Origin: Polynucleobacter bastaniensis
GTDB lineage: Bacteria; Pseudomonadota; Gammaproteobacteria; Burkholderiales; Burkholderiaceae
Length of the DNA stretch: 64,000 nucleotides
Assembly (NCBI RefSeq): GCF_018882205.1
Contig: NZ_JACVOU010000001.1
Location: 496,001 to 560,000 of the forward strand
Reading direction: 5' to 3'
Shown piece by piece: positions 55,743-64,000 of this stretch; position 1 is the stretch's first letter; each line of letters starts with the position of its first letter. The notes beneath the pieces are model-generated. The model did not search any database and was not told the origin of the DNA. It worked only from the letters and a program-made list of their open reading frames with translations. A program made the translations under genes and the position numbers.

Positions 55743-56657
55743 ATGAAGCCTGGAATCTTAATTACTGGCGGGTCGGGATTGCTTGCCTTGAATTGGGCTT
55801 GTACGTTTAGAGATAGATACTCCATCACTTTAGGGCTGCACCAGAAAAAAATTAGTCTTGCTGGAACTTCGGCGGTTCAGCTCAGTTTAGAGTCATTAGA
55901 TGGACTTATAAAACAATTTGAAGTTATCAAGCCTAAATTTGTTATTCATACTGCAGGGCTGACTAGTATAGAAAAATGTGAGTCTGATCCAATCTTAGCT
56001 AGACACTTAAATGTTCTTTTGGCCATCAACATGGCGAAAGTGTGCTACATGTTTAAAGTACCTTTCGTACATATCTCTACCGACCACTTATATCCTGGCT
56101 ACAATGCATGTGCTGATGAGGATTTGCCAATATCCCCAATCAACATTTACGGAAGTACCAAAGCGGAAGCTGAGCTCAGGGTTCTTGAAGAAAACCCGGA
56201 AGCCTTGATAATTCGGACTAATTTTTATGGCTGGGGAACAAGCTATCGCCAATCTTTTAGTGATTTTATTATTCGTACACTACGGGCAGAAAAGCAAATA
56301 GAATTATTTGATGATGTTTTTTACACGCCCATTATTGCAGAGGTTCTGGCACAAGCAACGCATGATTTAATTGCCTTGAAAGCCAGGGGAATTTTTAATG
56401 TTGTTGGTGGACAACGTCTTTCCAAGTTTGATTTTGGAGTAAGGCTGGCTAAAGAGTTTGATCTAAATGAAGCTCTAATCAAAGCAACGCAGATCACTAA
56501 GCAAACCTCACTGGTAAAAAGACCCTTAGATATGAGTCTGAGCAATAAAAAAACTGTTAATTTTTTGAGAAGGGATTTGGGCGCTATTGACGATCATTTT
56601 TCTCGATTACGCCAGCAAGAAGAAAATGGCATGGCAATGGAGTTAGGAAAATTATGA
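55743..56657 (+). CDS. RmlD-like SDR, probable sugar-nucleotide reductase
   Basis: A 304-residue SDR resembling dTDP-4-dehydrorhamnose reductase. It has ILITGGSGLLALNWA, HTAGLTSIEKCESDP, HISTDHLYPG, YGSTKAEAELRV and RTNFYGWGTSYRQSF. The canonical GQLG loop is replaced by GLLALN. It sits between pseB and pseC, and its stop overlaps pseC by 4 bp, an arrangement not found in the basic pse pathway. It may reduce an alternative 4-keto intermediate and so add a different 6-deoxy-amino sugar. Confidence 0.75.
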   Translation: MKPGILITGGSGLLALNWACTFRDRYSITLGLHQKKISLAGTSAVQLSLESLDGLIKQFEVIKPKFVIHTAGLTSIEKCESDPILARHLNVLLAINMAKVCYMFKVPFVHISTDHLYPGYNACADEDLPISPINIYGSTKAEAELRVLEENPEALIIRTNFYGWGTSYRQSFSDFIIRTLRAEKQIELFDDVFYTPIIAEVLAQATHDLIALKARGIFNVVGGQRLSKFDFGVRLAKEFDLNEALIKATQITKQTSLVKRPLDMSLSNKKTVNFLRRDLGAIDDHFSRLRQQEENGMAMELGKL

Positions 56658-57826
56658 TCCCTTATGGAAAACATCATATTGATGAAGAAGATATTCAAGC
56701 TGTTGTCAATGTTTTAAGAAGTGGCATTCTGACTCAGGGTCCAATCATTGAGCAATTTGAGCAGGAGATCGCGCGGTATGTCGGCTCTAGATATGCGGTT
56801 GCAGTATCTAGCGCGACCGCTGGAATGCACCTTGCTGCTATAGCAGCCGGAGTTGGGCCTGGCTCAACCTTAATTACAAGCCCAATCACCTTTGTCGCTA
56901 GTGCAAATGCCGGTTTATATGCCGGTGGAAATGTTGCGTTTGCCGATATTGATCCTCAAACGATCAATATGTCACCTAAATCATTAAAAATAGCCTTAGA
57001 AAATAATCCAAATACTAAGGCAGTTATACCAGTTCATTTTGGTGGATTGCCATGTGACATGACTGCCATCAAGCTACTAGCTGATAATGCTGGAGCGGTC
57101 ATTATTGAAGATGGTGCACATGCGTTGGGTGCGAGTTACCCTGATGGGGGTAAGGTTGGATCCTGCCTGCACTCTCTAATGACTATTTTTTCATTTCATC
57201 CAGTAAAGGCTATTGCTGCGGGCGAAGGCGGTATGATTACTACGAATGATGAGGTTGTCTATCGTAAGTTATTAAGATTACGAAGTCACGGTATCAATAA
57301 GTTAGATGATGCTCTGGAAATACCTTCTCAGGCCCAAACTAAGGGAGAGGCCAATCCTTGGTATTATGAAATGCAAGAGCTAGGCTTTCATTACCGTATC
57401 ACTGAAATGCAGTGCGCGCTTGCACTCTCGCAGTTCAAAAAATTAGATCAATTTATATTACGACGCCGCATTTTGGCAAAAAAATATGATGAGGCATTTG
57501 CTGTTTTTAAAAATTGTTGGCCAGCACAATCTATGGGACGAGACTTCAGTGGACATCACCTTTATGTCCTGAGGATCGATTTCACCGCCCTTGGCATGAA
57601 TAGAGCCCAGCTAATGAAGGAGTTAAAAGAGAGGGATATTGGCAGTCAGGTGCATTACATACCAGTTCCAATGCAGCCTTATTATCAAAAGCAGGGATTA
57701 AATTTAGAGGACTTTCCAGGTGCTATTAATTACTATGAAGAGGCGCTAAGCATCCCCTTATTTTATGATTTAACAGACGCGCAGCAAGAATATATCGTTA
57801 CTGTTTTTAAGGATTTAGTGGGGTGA
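56654..57826 (+). CDS. pseC: UDP-4-amino-4,6-dideoxy-N-acetyl-beta-L-altrosamine transaminase
   Basis: A PLP aminotransferase (DegT/DnrJ/EryC1 type), second in the pseudaminic acid pathway. The 390 residues have GKHHIDEEDIQAVVNVLRSG, FEQEIARYVGSRYAVAVSSAT, EDGAHALGASY, the PLP lysine in TIFSFHPVKAIAAGEGG and HYRITEMQCALALSQ. The long DAL..insert near residue 225 is typical of PseC. The stop overlaps the next gene by 4 bp. Confidence 0.95.
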   Translation: MIPYGKHHIDEEDIQAVVNVLRSGILTQGPIIEQFEQEIARYVGSRYAVAVSSATAGMHLAAIAAGVGPGSTLITSPITFVASANAGLYAGGNVAFADIDPQTINMSPKSLKIALENNPNTKAVIPVHFGGLPCDMTAIKLLADNAGAVIIEDGAHALGASYPDGGKVGSCLHSLMTIFSFHPVKAIAAGEGGMITTNDEVVYRKLLRLRSHGINKLDDALEIPSQAQTKGEANPWYYEMQELGFHYRITEMQCALALSQFKKLDQFILRRRILAKKYDEAFAVFKNCWPAQSMGRDFSGHHLYVLRIDFTALGMNRAQLMKELKERDIGSQVHYIPVPMQPYYQKQGLNLEDFPGAINYYEEALSIPLFYDLTDAQQEYIVTVFKDLVG

Positions 57827-58701
57827 AGCTAGCCTTGGGAACTGCCCAGTTTGGGATGCAATATGGAGTAGCTAATAGCATTGGGCAGCCTAGCGAAGTT
57901 GAGGTTAAAGAAATACTACAGATCGCTAGTTCACATGGTATTAATACCCTGGATACTGCCATTGCTTACGGAGACTGCGAAGAGCGTCTCGGGAGAATTG
58001 GGGTACCCAATTGGCAAATTATTTCCAAGCTACCAGCATTTGCAAGCGATACCAGTAATATTTATGAAGAAGTTAGATCGGTTATTCAAGGGTCTTTGCA
58101 AAGGCTAGGGGTAGATCAGATCTACGGGCTACTATTGCACCGTCCAGAGCAGCTACTTGAAAAAAATGGGGAAGATTTATATCGTGCTTTGGAGCAAGTG
58201 AAAAAAGATGGACTTGTTCATAAAATAGGTATCTCTATATATGACCCAGCATCACTTGAAATAATTCTTCCAAGTTTTAATTTTGATTTAGCGCAGATTC
58301 CTTTTAGTCCATTTGATCAGCGAGTCATTTTTTCCGGCTGGGCATCGCGCCTAAAATCTTTGGGGATTGAATTACATGTTCGATCAATTTTTCTTCAAGG
58401 CCTACTTTTGATGGAGAACGGTAAAAGACCTAATCAATTTGATCGATGGTCACCACTTTGGAGAAGATGGCATGAATGGTTACAGGACATGAATATAACG
58501 GCTTTGCAAGCTTGCCTTGGTTTTGTTGCTTCCTTTCCCCAAATTGATCGCATCCTAGTTGGAGTTGAGAATACAAATCAATTATTAGAGATCATAGAGG
58601 GAGTACAAAGACCAGCTCTGGCTATACCTGATGAGTTTTACTCTACCGATTTAGATTTAATTAATCCAGCAAATTGGTCCTCATTAAATTCAGTTAAATA
58701 A
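57823..58701 (+). CDS. Aldo/keto reductase
   Basis: A 292-residue TIM-barrel oxidoreductase starting at GTG 57823 in the pseC stop. It has ALGTAQFGMQYGVANS, INTLDTAIAYGDCEERLG with the catalytic Asp/Tyr pair, KLPAF, YGLLLHRPEQLL and GISIYDPASLE. The family is common in nonulosonic acid and spore-coat sugar clusters, but its reaction is not known. It is coupled to pseC and precedes the broken acyltransferase. Confidence 0.88.
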   Translation: MKLALGTAQFGMQYGVANSIGQPSEVEVKEILQIASSHGINTLDTAIAYGDCEERLGRIGVPNWQIISKLPAFASDTSNIYEEVRSVIQGSLQRLGVDQIYGLLLHRPEQLLEKNGEDLYRALEQVKKDGLVHKIGISIYDPASLEIILPSFNFDLAQIPFSPFDQRVIFSGWASRLKSLGIELHVRSIFLQGLLLMENGKRPNQFDRWSPLWRRWHEWLQDMNITALQACLGFVASFPQIDRILVGVENTNQLLEIIEGVQRPALAIPDEFYSTDLDLINPANWSSLNSVK

Positions 58702-58733
58702 AATTAATTTACAGAAAATCGCTAGAAAGAAAA

Positions 58734-59739
58734 ATGGATTTATTGCTGGTCATTCGCGGGTTAGCAGCTATCCTTGTTGTATTTTGGCATGGGTTTGGGG
58801 CTTATCATGCCAATGAAATTTCACCATTAATTAATACGCCTGGCAGAACAGCCGTGTGGATTTTTTTTTGGAATATCTGGTTATGTAATCTCTTATGGAT
58901 TTATCCATAAGAGATATGTTTTTAGTTTTAAGAGCCTTAAATTTTTTTATATAAATCGATTCCTTAGAATTTACCCATTATTCTTTTGTGTTGCATTGTT
59001 TGCATGGGCTATGGAATATGCTATAAATGGCTCAAATCCACTTGGACTAAAAGATCTCCCCTCGCAGTTTCTTGCGTTACAGTTTAATCACAGCTATATT
59101 TTAAATGGCGTATTTTGGACGCTGGGAATAGAGGGGCAATTTTATTTAATTGCCCCTGTGTTGGTTCTTGTATTTACTTTATTTAATTGGAGATTAAGTT
59201 TAATTCTTGGACTATTATTGTATCTAATGCTGGTAGGCTTGCAATATTTTCTGGTAAATAAGTATGGATGGAATTACGATGGGAGAAACATCATATCCAA
59301 TCTTCCCCATTTTTTTATTGGAATGATTGGCTGTGCTTTAGTCTATGAGATTAAGCCAAATATTTTTCGCTTAATACTTTGTATTCTTTTAAGTATAGTT
59401 TTTTTGACTCTCACCAATTATCTGTATCACAAGGATCCTTCGATTTATTGGTCATCTTATGGAATCCTTTTAATTGATGCTTTAATACTAATCCTCATAA
59501 TTGCTCATAGCAGCATTCAGAGGGTGGCTTGTCAAAATAAAACTTATTTAATATTTGGATTTTTAGGTACCCTTTCATACGGAATATATGCATGGCATCC
59601 TTTGCTGATGAGATTTATAGATAATATTCAAGAGCAGCCTTTTATTATATCTATAGTAATATTGTTATTTACGATAATAGTAGCAACCATAAGTTCTTAT
59701 CAAATAGAAAGACCATCTTTGAAAATAAGACGCCATTGA
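58734..59739 (+). pseudogene. Acyltransferase-3 gene, out of frame at a nine-T run
   Basis: The first frame (58734-58910) reads MDLLLVIRGLAAILVVFWHG, the standard acyltransferase-3 start, then stops 59 codons in. The rest lies in another frame with FGISGYVISYGFIHKRYV and LGIEGQFYLIAPVLVLVF, then seven or more membrane segments and a closing YGIYAWHPLLMRF. The shift sits at T9 (58861-58869): removing one T (T8) gives WIFFGISGYVISYG and joins the frames. Such a tract could switch the gene on and off. It would O- or N-acylate a surface sugar. Confidence 0.85.
58861..58869 (+). repeat. Poly-T tract of nine bases in the acyltransferase gene
   Basis: Nine consecutive T bases within codons for a membrane segment. 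Eight T would keep the acyltransferase frame; nine put it out of frame. The tract is a plausible slipped-strand site or an assembly artefact. Confidence 0.9.
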
Positions 59740-59762
59740 TGATTTTTAGCTGAAAATATATT

Positions 59763-60782
59763 ATGAGAGAATTAACTAAAATGCCTATCCAAATTATCGC
59801 CGAATTAGCACAGGGCTTTGAAGGCAAACCAGAGCAAGCCCGCTTATTAATGAAGGCAGCTGCTGCAGCTGGCGCTAACGCTGCTAAGTTCCAGATGGTA
59901 TACGCTGATGAATTAGCTACACCAGATTATGAGCATTATGGTTTATTTAAATCTCTCGAAATGCCTACTGACGTGTGGCAAGATTTAGTTCATTTGGCTT
60001 TAGATTTGGGAATTGAGCTCCACCTTGATATTTTTGGTATTCAAAGCCTTCGTTTATCCGAGCAAATTGGTGTAAAAACTATTAAGCTGCATGGAACGGA
60101 TATTGCGAATATTGGTTTGCTACATGAGGTAGCCAAAAGCTCTATAGAAAAGGTGCTATTGGGTGCCGGAGGAGCTTATCTTGCTGAAGTAGATAGGGCT
60201 TTAGAAATATTATCAAGTAAGCAGGTAATTGTTCTCCTCGGGTTTCAGGGATATCCAACCCTTACTCCAGATAATCAAATATCTAGAGTTACATTATTAG
60301 TTAATAGATTTAAAAGTTCAGGTCAAACGGTTACGATTGGATTTGCTGACCATGCAGAGCAAAATAGCCAGTTAAGCTATGCATTGGCGGCGACTGCCAT
60401 TGGGGCTGGCGCAATAATAATAGAAAAACATTTGACCCTGGGAAGGGTAATGAAATTAGAGGATCATGAGTCTGCTTTAAATCCAGATGAATTTTTTGAA
60501 TTTACTCAAACTATACGAGGGTGCTATTCTGCCATTGGGGCATCAAGTCATGTCGAGGATTTCGGTATGAGTATTAGTGAGCAGGAATACAGGATAAAAA
60601 TTCGGCGTCATGTGGTTGCCTCAAGAAATATGCATGCTGGCAATATTATCTCTCCAAGTGATGTAGTTTTGAAGCGGTCACCAGCCGATATGGCCGTTAT
60701 GGATTTGTCCTTTGCGTACAATAAAGTGATTAAGAATGGTGTACAAATAAATCAACCAATACTGATTGACGATATTACTTAA
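59763..60782 (+). CDS. NeuB-family synthase, divergent
   Basis: A 339-residue sialic-acid-synthase-like protein. The TIM-barrel part has QIIAELAQGFEGKPEQA, GANAAKFQM, LHLDIFGIQSLRL, VLLGFQGYPTLT, GFADHAEQNS and IIEKHLTLGR. The C-terminal antifreeze-like SAF domain (RIKIRRHVVASRNMHAGNII) is present. Several sequence details differ from PseI: LAQGFEG replaces the usual SGNHN-type motif and it is unlike the second synthase downstream, so a different substrate is likely. A second start at 59781 is possible. Confidence 0.82.
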   Translation: MRELTKMPIQIIAELAQGFEGKPEQARLLMKAAAAAGANAAKFQMVYADELATPDYEHYGLFKSLEMPTDVWQDLVHLALDLGIELHLDIFGIQSLRLSEQIGVKTIKLHGTDIANIGLLHEVAKSSIEKVLLGAGGAYLAEVDRALEILSSKQVIVLLGFQGYPTLTPDNQISRVTLLVNRFKSSGQTVTIGFADHAEQNSQLSYALAATAIGAGAIIIEKHLTLGRVMKLEDHESALNPDEFFEFTQTIRGCYSAIGASSHVEDFGMSISEQEYRIKIRRHVVASRNMHAGNIISPSDVVLKRSPADMAVMDLSFAYNKVIKNGVQINQPILIDDIT

Positions 60783-60843
60783 GTAAAGTTAGGTAATATT
60801 TTGTATTTGCACTTACGCTCTATACTTCTATGGTTTTTACATT

Positions 60844-62169
60844 ATGACGACTAATAAAATTAACCTAGAAATAGGTAGAGCTTTATCCAATAAAGCGAAA
60901 AAACTGATCCCTGGTGGAGCGCATACTTATAGCAAAGGAGATGATCAATTTCCTGCTAATGCACCTAAAATAATCGATCGAGGCAAGGGTTGTTATATTT
61001 GGGATGTGGATGGCAATAAATGGTTAGATTTTGCTATGTCGTTGGGATCTGTCAGTTTAGGCCATGCGTACGATCCAGTATTGCAATCTGTAACAAGGGA
61101 GCTTGAAAAAGGCGTAAATTTCCTTAGGCCAACAGCAATTGAAGCAGAGGTTGCTGAATTACTTATAGATATTATACCTAGCGCTGAGATGGTGAAGTTT
61201 GCAAAGCATGGCTCAGATGCGACAACTAGTGCCGTTAAATTAGCGCGCGCATATACTTCTCGAAAATATATTGCAAGATGTCAAGATGATGCATTTAACT
61301 CTATAGATGACTGGTTCATTGGCAGCACCATACTGCATTCAGGGGTTCCTGATGAGGTGCGTGAACTGACATTACAGTTTAAATATAACGATATTGGTAG
61401 TTTAGAAAGATTATTTGATGAGTACCCATACCAAATTGCTGGAGTAATTTTTGAGCCTCTATCAATGATTGAGCCTGAAGATAATTTTCTTCAGAAAGTA
61501 AAATTACTATGTGAGAAAAATGGAAGTATTCTAATTTTTGATGAAGTTGTTTCCGGTTTTCGTTTTAATATTGGTGGCGCACAAAATCTTGCTGGTGTTA
61601 CACCCCATCTTTCAGCGTTTGGAAAGGGGATGGCAAATGGATTTTCTTGTAGTGCATTGGTTGGACAGAGAGACATTATGTCCTTAGGCGCTATCGAGGG
61701 AAAACAAAAACGTATGTTTTTACTCTCGACAACCCATGGTGGTGAGACTCATGGATTAGCTGCAGCAAAATCTACGATACGTGAATTTCAAGAAAAAAAT
61801 GTTATTAACCATATTTGGCAGCTAGGAAGTCTTTTTCAATCTGGTGTTCGAGAAATTGCAGCGCGGCTCGATGTAGAGCGGTATATAGATGTAATTGGTT
61901 ATCCATGCAAAACTGGACTGATATTTAGGGATGAAACTGGTGCAATTTCCCCCATTGCTAGAACTCTTTTCCTACAAGAATCAGCCCAAAGGGGGTTATT
62001 AATACCATATATCAGCATAAGCTACTCTCATACTGAGGCTGAAATAATCACGGCTTTAAAAATAATAGAGGACTCATTAATTGAAATGAAAAAAGCTGCA
62101 GAAAATCAAGGAATGTTAGCTGCAGTGCAGGGAGCAATAATTAAACCAGTCTTTAGAAAAGAAAATTAA
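60844..62169 (+). CDS. Class III aminotransferase, glutamate-1-semialdehyde mutase-like
   Basis: A 441-residue PLP enzyme. It has KLIPGGAHTYSKGDDQFP, WDVDGNKWLDFAMSLGSVSLGHA, KHGSDATTSAVKLARAYT, IFDEVVSGFRF and the PLP lysine K261 in AFGKGMANGF. These are HemL-type features, but the gene is inside a nonulosonate cluster, so it probably transaminates a sugar or sugar-derived substrate rather than making heme precursors. It lies 61 bp after the first synthase gene. Confidence 0.85.
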   Translation: MTTNKINLEIGRALSNKAKKLIPGGAHTYSKGDDQFPANAPKIIDRGKGCYIWDVDGNKWLDFAMSLGSVSLGHAYDPVLQSVTRELEKGVNFLRPTAIEAEVAELLIDIIPSAEMVKFAKHGSDATTSAVKLARAYTSRKYIARCQDDAFNSIDDWFIGSTILHSGVPDEVRELTLQFKYNDIGSLERLFDEYPYQIAGVIFEPLSMIEPEDNFLQKVKLLCEKNGSILIFDEVVSGFRFNIGGAQNLAGVTPHLSAFGKGMANGFSCSALVGQRDIMSLGAIEGKQKRMFLLSTTHGGETHGLAAAKSTIREFQEKNVINHIWQLGSLFQSGVREIAARLDVERYIDVIGYPCKTGLIFRDETGAISPIARTLFLQESAQRGLLIPYISISYSHTEAEIITALKIIEDSLIEMKKAAENQGMLAAVQGAIIKPVFRKEN

Positions 62170-62178
62170 AGAGATTAT

Positions 62179-63237
62179 ATGACTAGTCGAGTAGTAAGTT
62201 TAAATGGAAGATTGGTGGGCGATGGATTTCCTCCATACATTGTTGCTGAGCTTTCAGGTAATCATAACCAGTCATTAGATAGAGCTATGTTACTCGTAGA
62301 TGCGGCAGCAAGTGCTGGGGTAAATGCTATTAAATTGCAAACATACACAGCCGATACCATGACTATGGATATGCCCGTCGAAGAATTTATAGTTCAAAAC
62401 AGCGATAGCCCATGGAATGAAAAGAGTTTGTATCAACTCTATAAGGAGGCTTATACTCCATGGGAATGGCATGACCCTATCATGAAGAGGTGTAAGGATA
62501 ATGGCCTACATTTTTTTAGTAGCCCATTCGATGAAAGTGCAGTGGATTTTTTAGAGACACTGGACGTCCCATTTTATAAAATTGCATCACCAGAAATCAT
62601 TGATATTCCTCTAGTGCAGAGGGTTGCAAAGACGGGAAAGCCGACTATAGTATCTACCGGAATGGCAAATCTTTCAGAAATATACCAGCTTGCTGAGTCA
62701 TTTAGGAAGGCCGGGGGGAAAGATTTAATTTTATTGAAATGTACAACAGCGTATCCAGCGCCGCCAGAAGAAATTAATCTGGCAACAATTTCAAACATGA
62801 GAGATCTCTTTGATGTCCCCATCGGCTTATCAGACCATTCCTTGGGTGTTGGCGTGGCCATAGCCTCAGTAGCGCTTGGGGCTTGCTTGATAGAAAAGCA
62901 TTTTACTTTAAAGCGCTCTGATGGTGGGGTCGATAGCCAATTTTCATTGGAGCCATCTGAGCTAACATTGTTATGTGAGGAGGCAAAAAGGGCTTGGTTG
63001 GCGATTGGCAAGGTTAATTATTCTCCAACAAAAGAAGAAATTAAAAATAGGCAGTTTAGGAGATCTATATACGTAAGCAAAGACATCCTTGCTGGGGAGA
63101 TGTTCACGATAGAAAACATCCAAATTATAAGACCGGCATATGGTTTAGCCCCAAAGCATTTTCATGGGATTGCCGGCAGAAAAGCTTCTCAATTTCTTAA
63201 AAGAGGAACGCCGCTTAGTTGGGAGCATGTGGAATAA
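62179..63237 (+). CDS. pseI: Pseudaminic acid synthase
   Basis: It condenses 6-deoxy-AltdiNAc with phosphoenolpyruvate. The 352-residue protein has YIVAELSGNHNQSLDRAM, AIKLQTYTADTMT, FFSSPFDESAVDFLE, KIASPEIIDIPL, STGMANLSE, the KCTTAYPAP segment, GLSDHSLG and IEKHFTLKRSDGGVDSQFSL. The SAF domain starts near residue 295. All are PseI features. This is the second NeuB-family gene in 2.5 kb. Confidence 0.93.
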   Translation: MTSRVVSLNGRLVGDGFPPYIVAELSGNHNQSLDRAMLLVDAAASAGVNAIKLQTYTADTMTMDMPVEEFIVQNSDSPWNEKSLYQLYKEAYTPWEWHDPIMKRCKDNGLHFFSSPFDESAVDFLETLDVPFYKIASPEIIDIPLVQRVAKTGKPTIVSTGMANLSEIYQLAESFRKAGGKDLILLKCTTAYPAPPEEINLATISNMRDLFDVPIGLSDHSLGVGVAIASVALGACLIEKHFTLKRSDGGVDSQFSLEPSELTLLCEEAKRAWLAIGKVNYSPTKEEIKNRQFRRSIYVSKDILAGEMFTIENIQIIRPAYGLAPKHFHGIAGRKASQFLKRGTPLSWEHVE

Positions 63238-63987
63238 ATGAAAAAGCTTGTAGCGACATTAGCCTGTAGAAATCAAGGCACACGACTTTATGGTAAGCCA
63301 TTACAAAATTTAGATATTAAAAACAAATTAACAATTTTGGAGCATCAAATTAATTTAATTAAAACGATCCCAAGTATTGAGGATATTGTTTTAGGAATTT
63401 CTGAGGGATCTGATAATAGTTGTTATTATGACTATGCAAAAAAAAATAAAATAAAATATATAACCGGAAGCGAAGAGGATGTATTAAAAAGGTTAATACT
63501 TTGCTTGGAAGAGGTGGGAGGTACTGATGCTTTTAGGATTACGACAGAATCACCATTTATTTGCTATGAGCCTATTGAAGAAGCATGGGAGCGACATAAG
63601 AATAGAGAACTCGATTTTTCATATCTAGATAATGTACCGGATGGATGTGGATTTGAGATAATAGCCCTGGATACTCTTAAAATATCTCATTTTAATGGAC
63701 AGGCAAAGCATAGGTCGGAATTATGCTCTTTATATATACGTGAACACAAAGCAGATTTTAAAACTGAATATATAGATGTACCAGATAGCATTAGAAGGCT
63801 AGATATACGCTTAACAGTTGATTACCCTGAAGACCTCATTGTTTGCAGATCTGTGTATCAAAAATTTAGCAATTTAGCCCCGAAAATTCCTCTACAAAGT
63901 ATTATTGAGTACCTAGATCTAAATCCCTATTTAAAAGACTTAGTTGAGCCCTTTATAGATGAAGGTCTAAAAACTATGAACATATGA
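63238..63987 (+). CDS. SpsF/acylneuraminate cytidylyltransferase-like protein
   Basis: A 249-residue GT-A-fold nucleotidyltransferase. The N-terminal LVATLACRNQGTRLYGKPL corresponds to the substrate loop of CMP-sugar synthetases, and TGSEEDVLKRL, RITTESPFI and RLTVDYPEDL are typical of SpsF-like proteins. It probably activates a nonulosonic acid as a CMP-sugar. Its start is directly on the pseI stop, and its stop overlaps a following start codon. Confidence 0.82.
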   Translation: MKKLVATLACRNQGTRLYGKPLQNLDIKNKLTILEHQINLIKTIPSIEDIVLGISEGSDNSCYYDYAKKNKIKYITGSEEDVLKRLILCLEEVGGTDAFRITTESPFICYEPIEEAWERHKNRELDFSYLDNVPDGCGFEIIALDTLKISHFNGQAKHRSELCSLYIREHKADFKTEYIDVPDSIRRLDIRLTVDYPEDLIVCRSVYQKFSNLAPKIPLQSIIEYLDLNPYLKDLVEPFIDEGLKTMNI

Positions 63988-64000
63988 CTGGGTTAATTAA
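63984..64000 (+). CDS. Start of the next gene (cut by window edge)
   Basis: ATG 63984 overlaps the preceding stop (ATGA) and the frame MTGLI is open to the window end. Only five codons are visible, so the product cannot be named. Confidence 0.4.

Noticed and set aside
60844..62169. Considered as hemL (glutamate-1-semialdehyde aminomutase for heme)
   Set aside because: Family resemblance is clear, but its place between two nonulosonate synthases argues for a sugar-related aminotransferase.
62574..63011. Open frame of 145 codons opposite pseI
   Set aside because: It lies fully inside the strongly supported pseI gene and has no recognisable motif.

Overview
The window looks like the chromosome of a small-genome betaproteobacterium of the Burkholderiales, most like Polynucleobacter. 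The basis is gene content and order (ribBX-ribH-nusB, tolQRAB-pal-cpoB-queC, exbBD-lpxK-trm112-kdsB-adk, xerD-plsY-folE), tight packing and moderate base composition. No rRNA, tRNA, insertion sequence, prophage or CRISPR array was found. The species assignment is inference; no database was searched.

Layout. 1-4977: the end of a probable glycosyltransferase, the complete dTDP-L-rhamnose operon rfbBDAC and the LPS heptosyltransferase waaC. 4982-34365: mostly housekeeping. It holds an outer-membrane TolC-like channel, uppP, trmB, riboflavin genes on both sides of an unusual minor-pilin cluster (pilV-pilW-pilX-fimT), queC, Tol-Pal, glyA, nrdR, adk, kdsB, lpxK, exbBD, xseA, murB, yajQ, xerD, plsY and folE. 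Two toxin-antitoxin modules interrupt this core: a RES-Xre pair sits on the opposite strand between tolB and pal, and a higBA pair with a decayed hicB lies between xseA and murB. 34414-35118 holds a dead HPP-family gene and an unlisted 46-codon gene.

35119-64000 is a surface-glycan region. First comes GDP-L-fucose synthesis (manC, gmd, fcl) with a membrane glycosyltransferase. Then comes a compact seven-gene minus-strand operon (40396-47808): a tandem nucleotidyltransferase, a GtrA flippase, a DPM1-like GT2, a GDPD-like protein, a membrane GT-C-like domain fused to a uridine-kinase-like domain, a HAD phosphatase and a class II aldolase. I read this as a self-contained three-component periplasmic glycosylation system that also makes its own activated donor, and I consider it the best candidate for an undescribed system here. 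A frameshifted O-acyltransferase, an O-antigen ligase, a Wzz protein with an (NT)n repeat and an ABC flippase follow. The window ends in an AT-rich nonulosonic-acid cluster (pseB, an RmlD-like reductase, pseC, an aldo/keto reductase, a second frameshifted acyltransferase, two NeuB-family synthases, a class III aminotransferase and a SpsF-like cytidylyltransferase) that runs off the right edge.

How the parts fit. rfbBDAC, manC-gmd-fcl and the pse-like genes supply rhamnose, fucose and nonulosonate donors. waaC, kdsB and lpxK build lipid A-core, and uppP recycles the carrier lipid. Wzz, the ABC exporter and the ligase would set length, export and attach the O-chain. Three genes are broken at T-homopolymers (two surface acyltransferases and hicB), and two others carry in-frame hexanucleotide repeats. 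This suggests slippage-driven variation, or sequencing error at homopolymers, which raw reads would settle.
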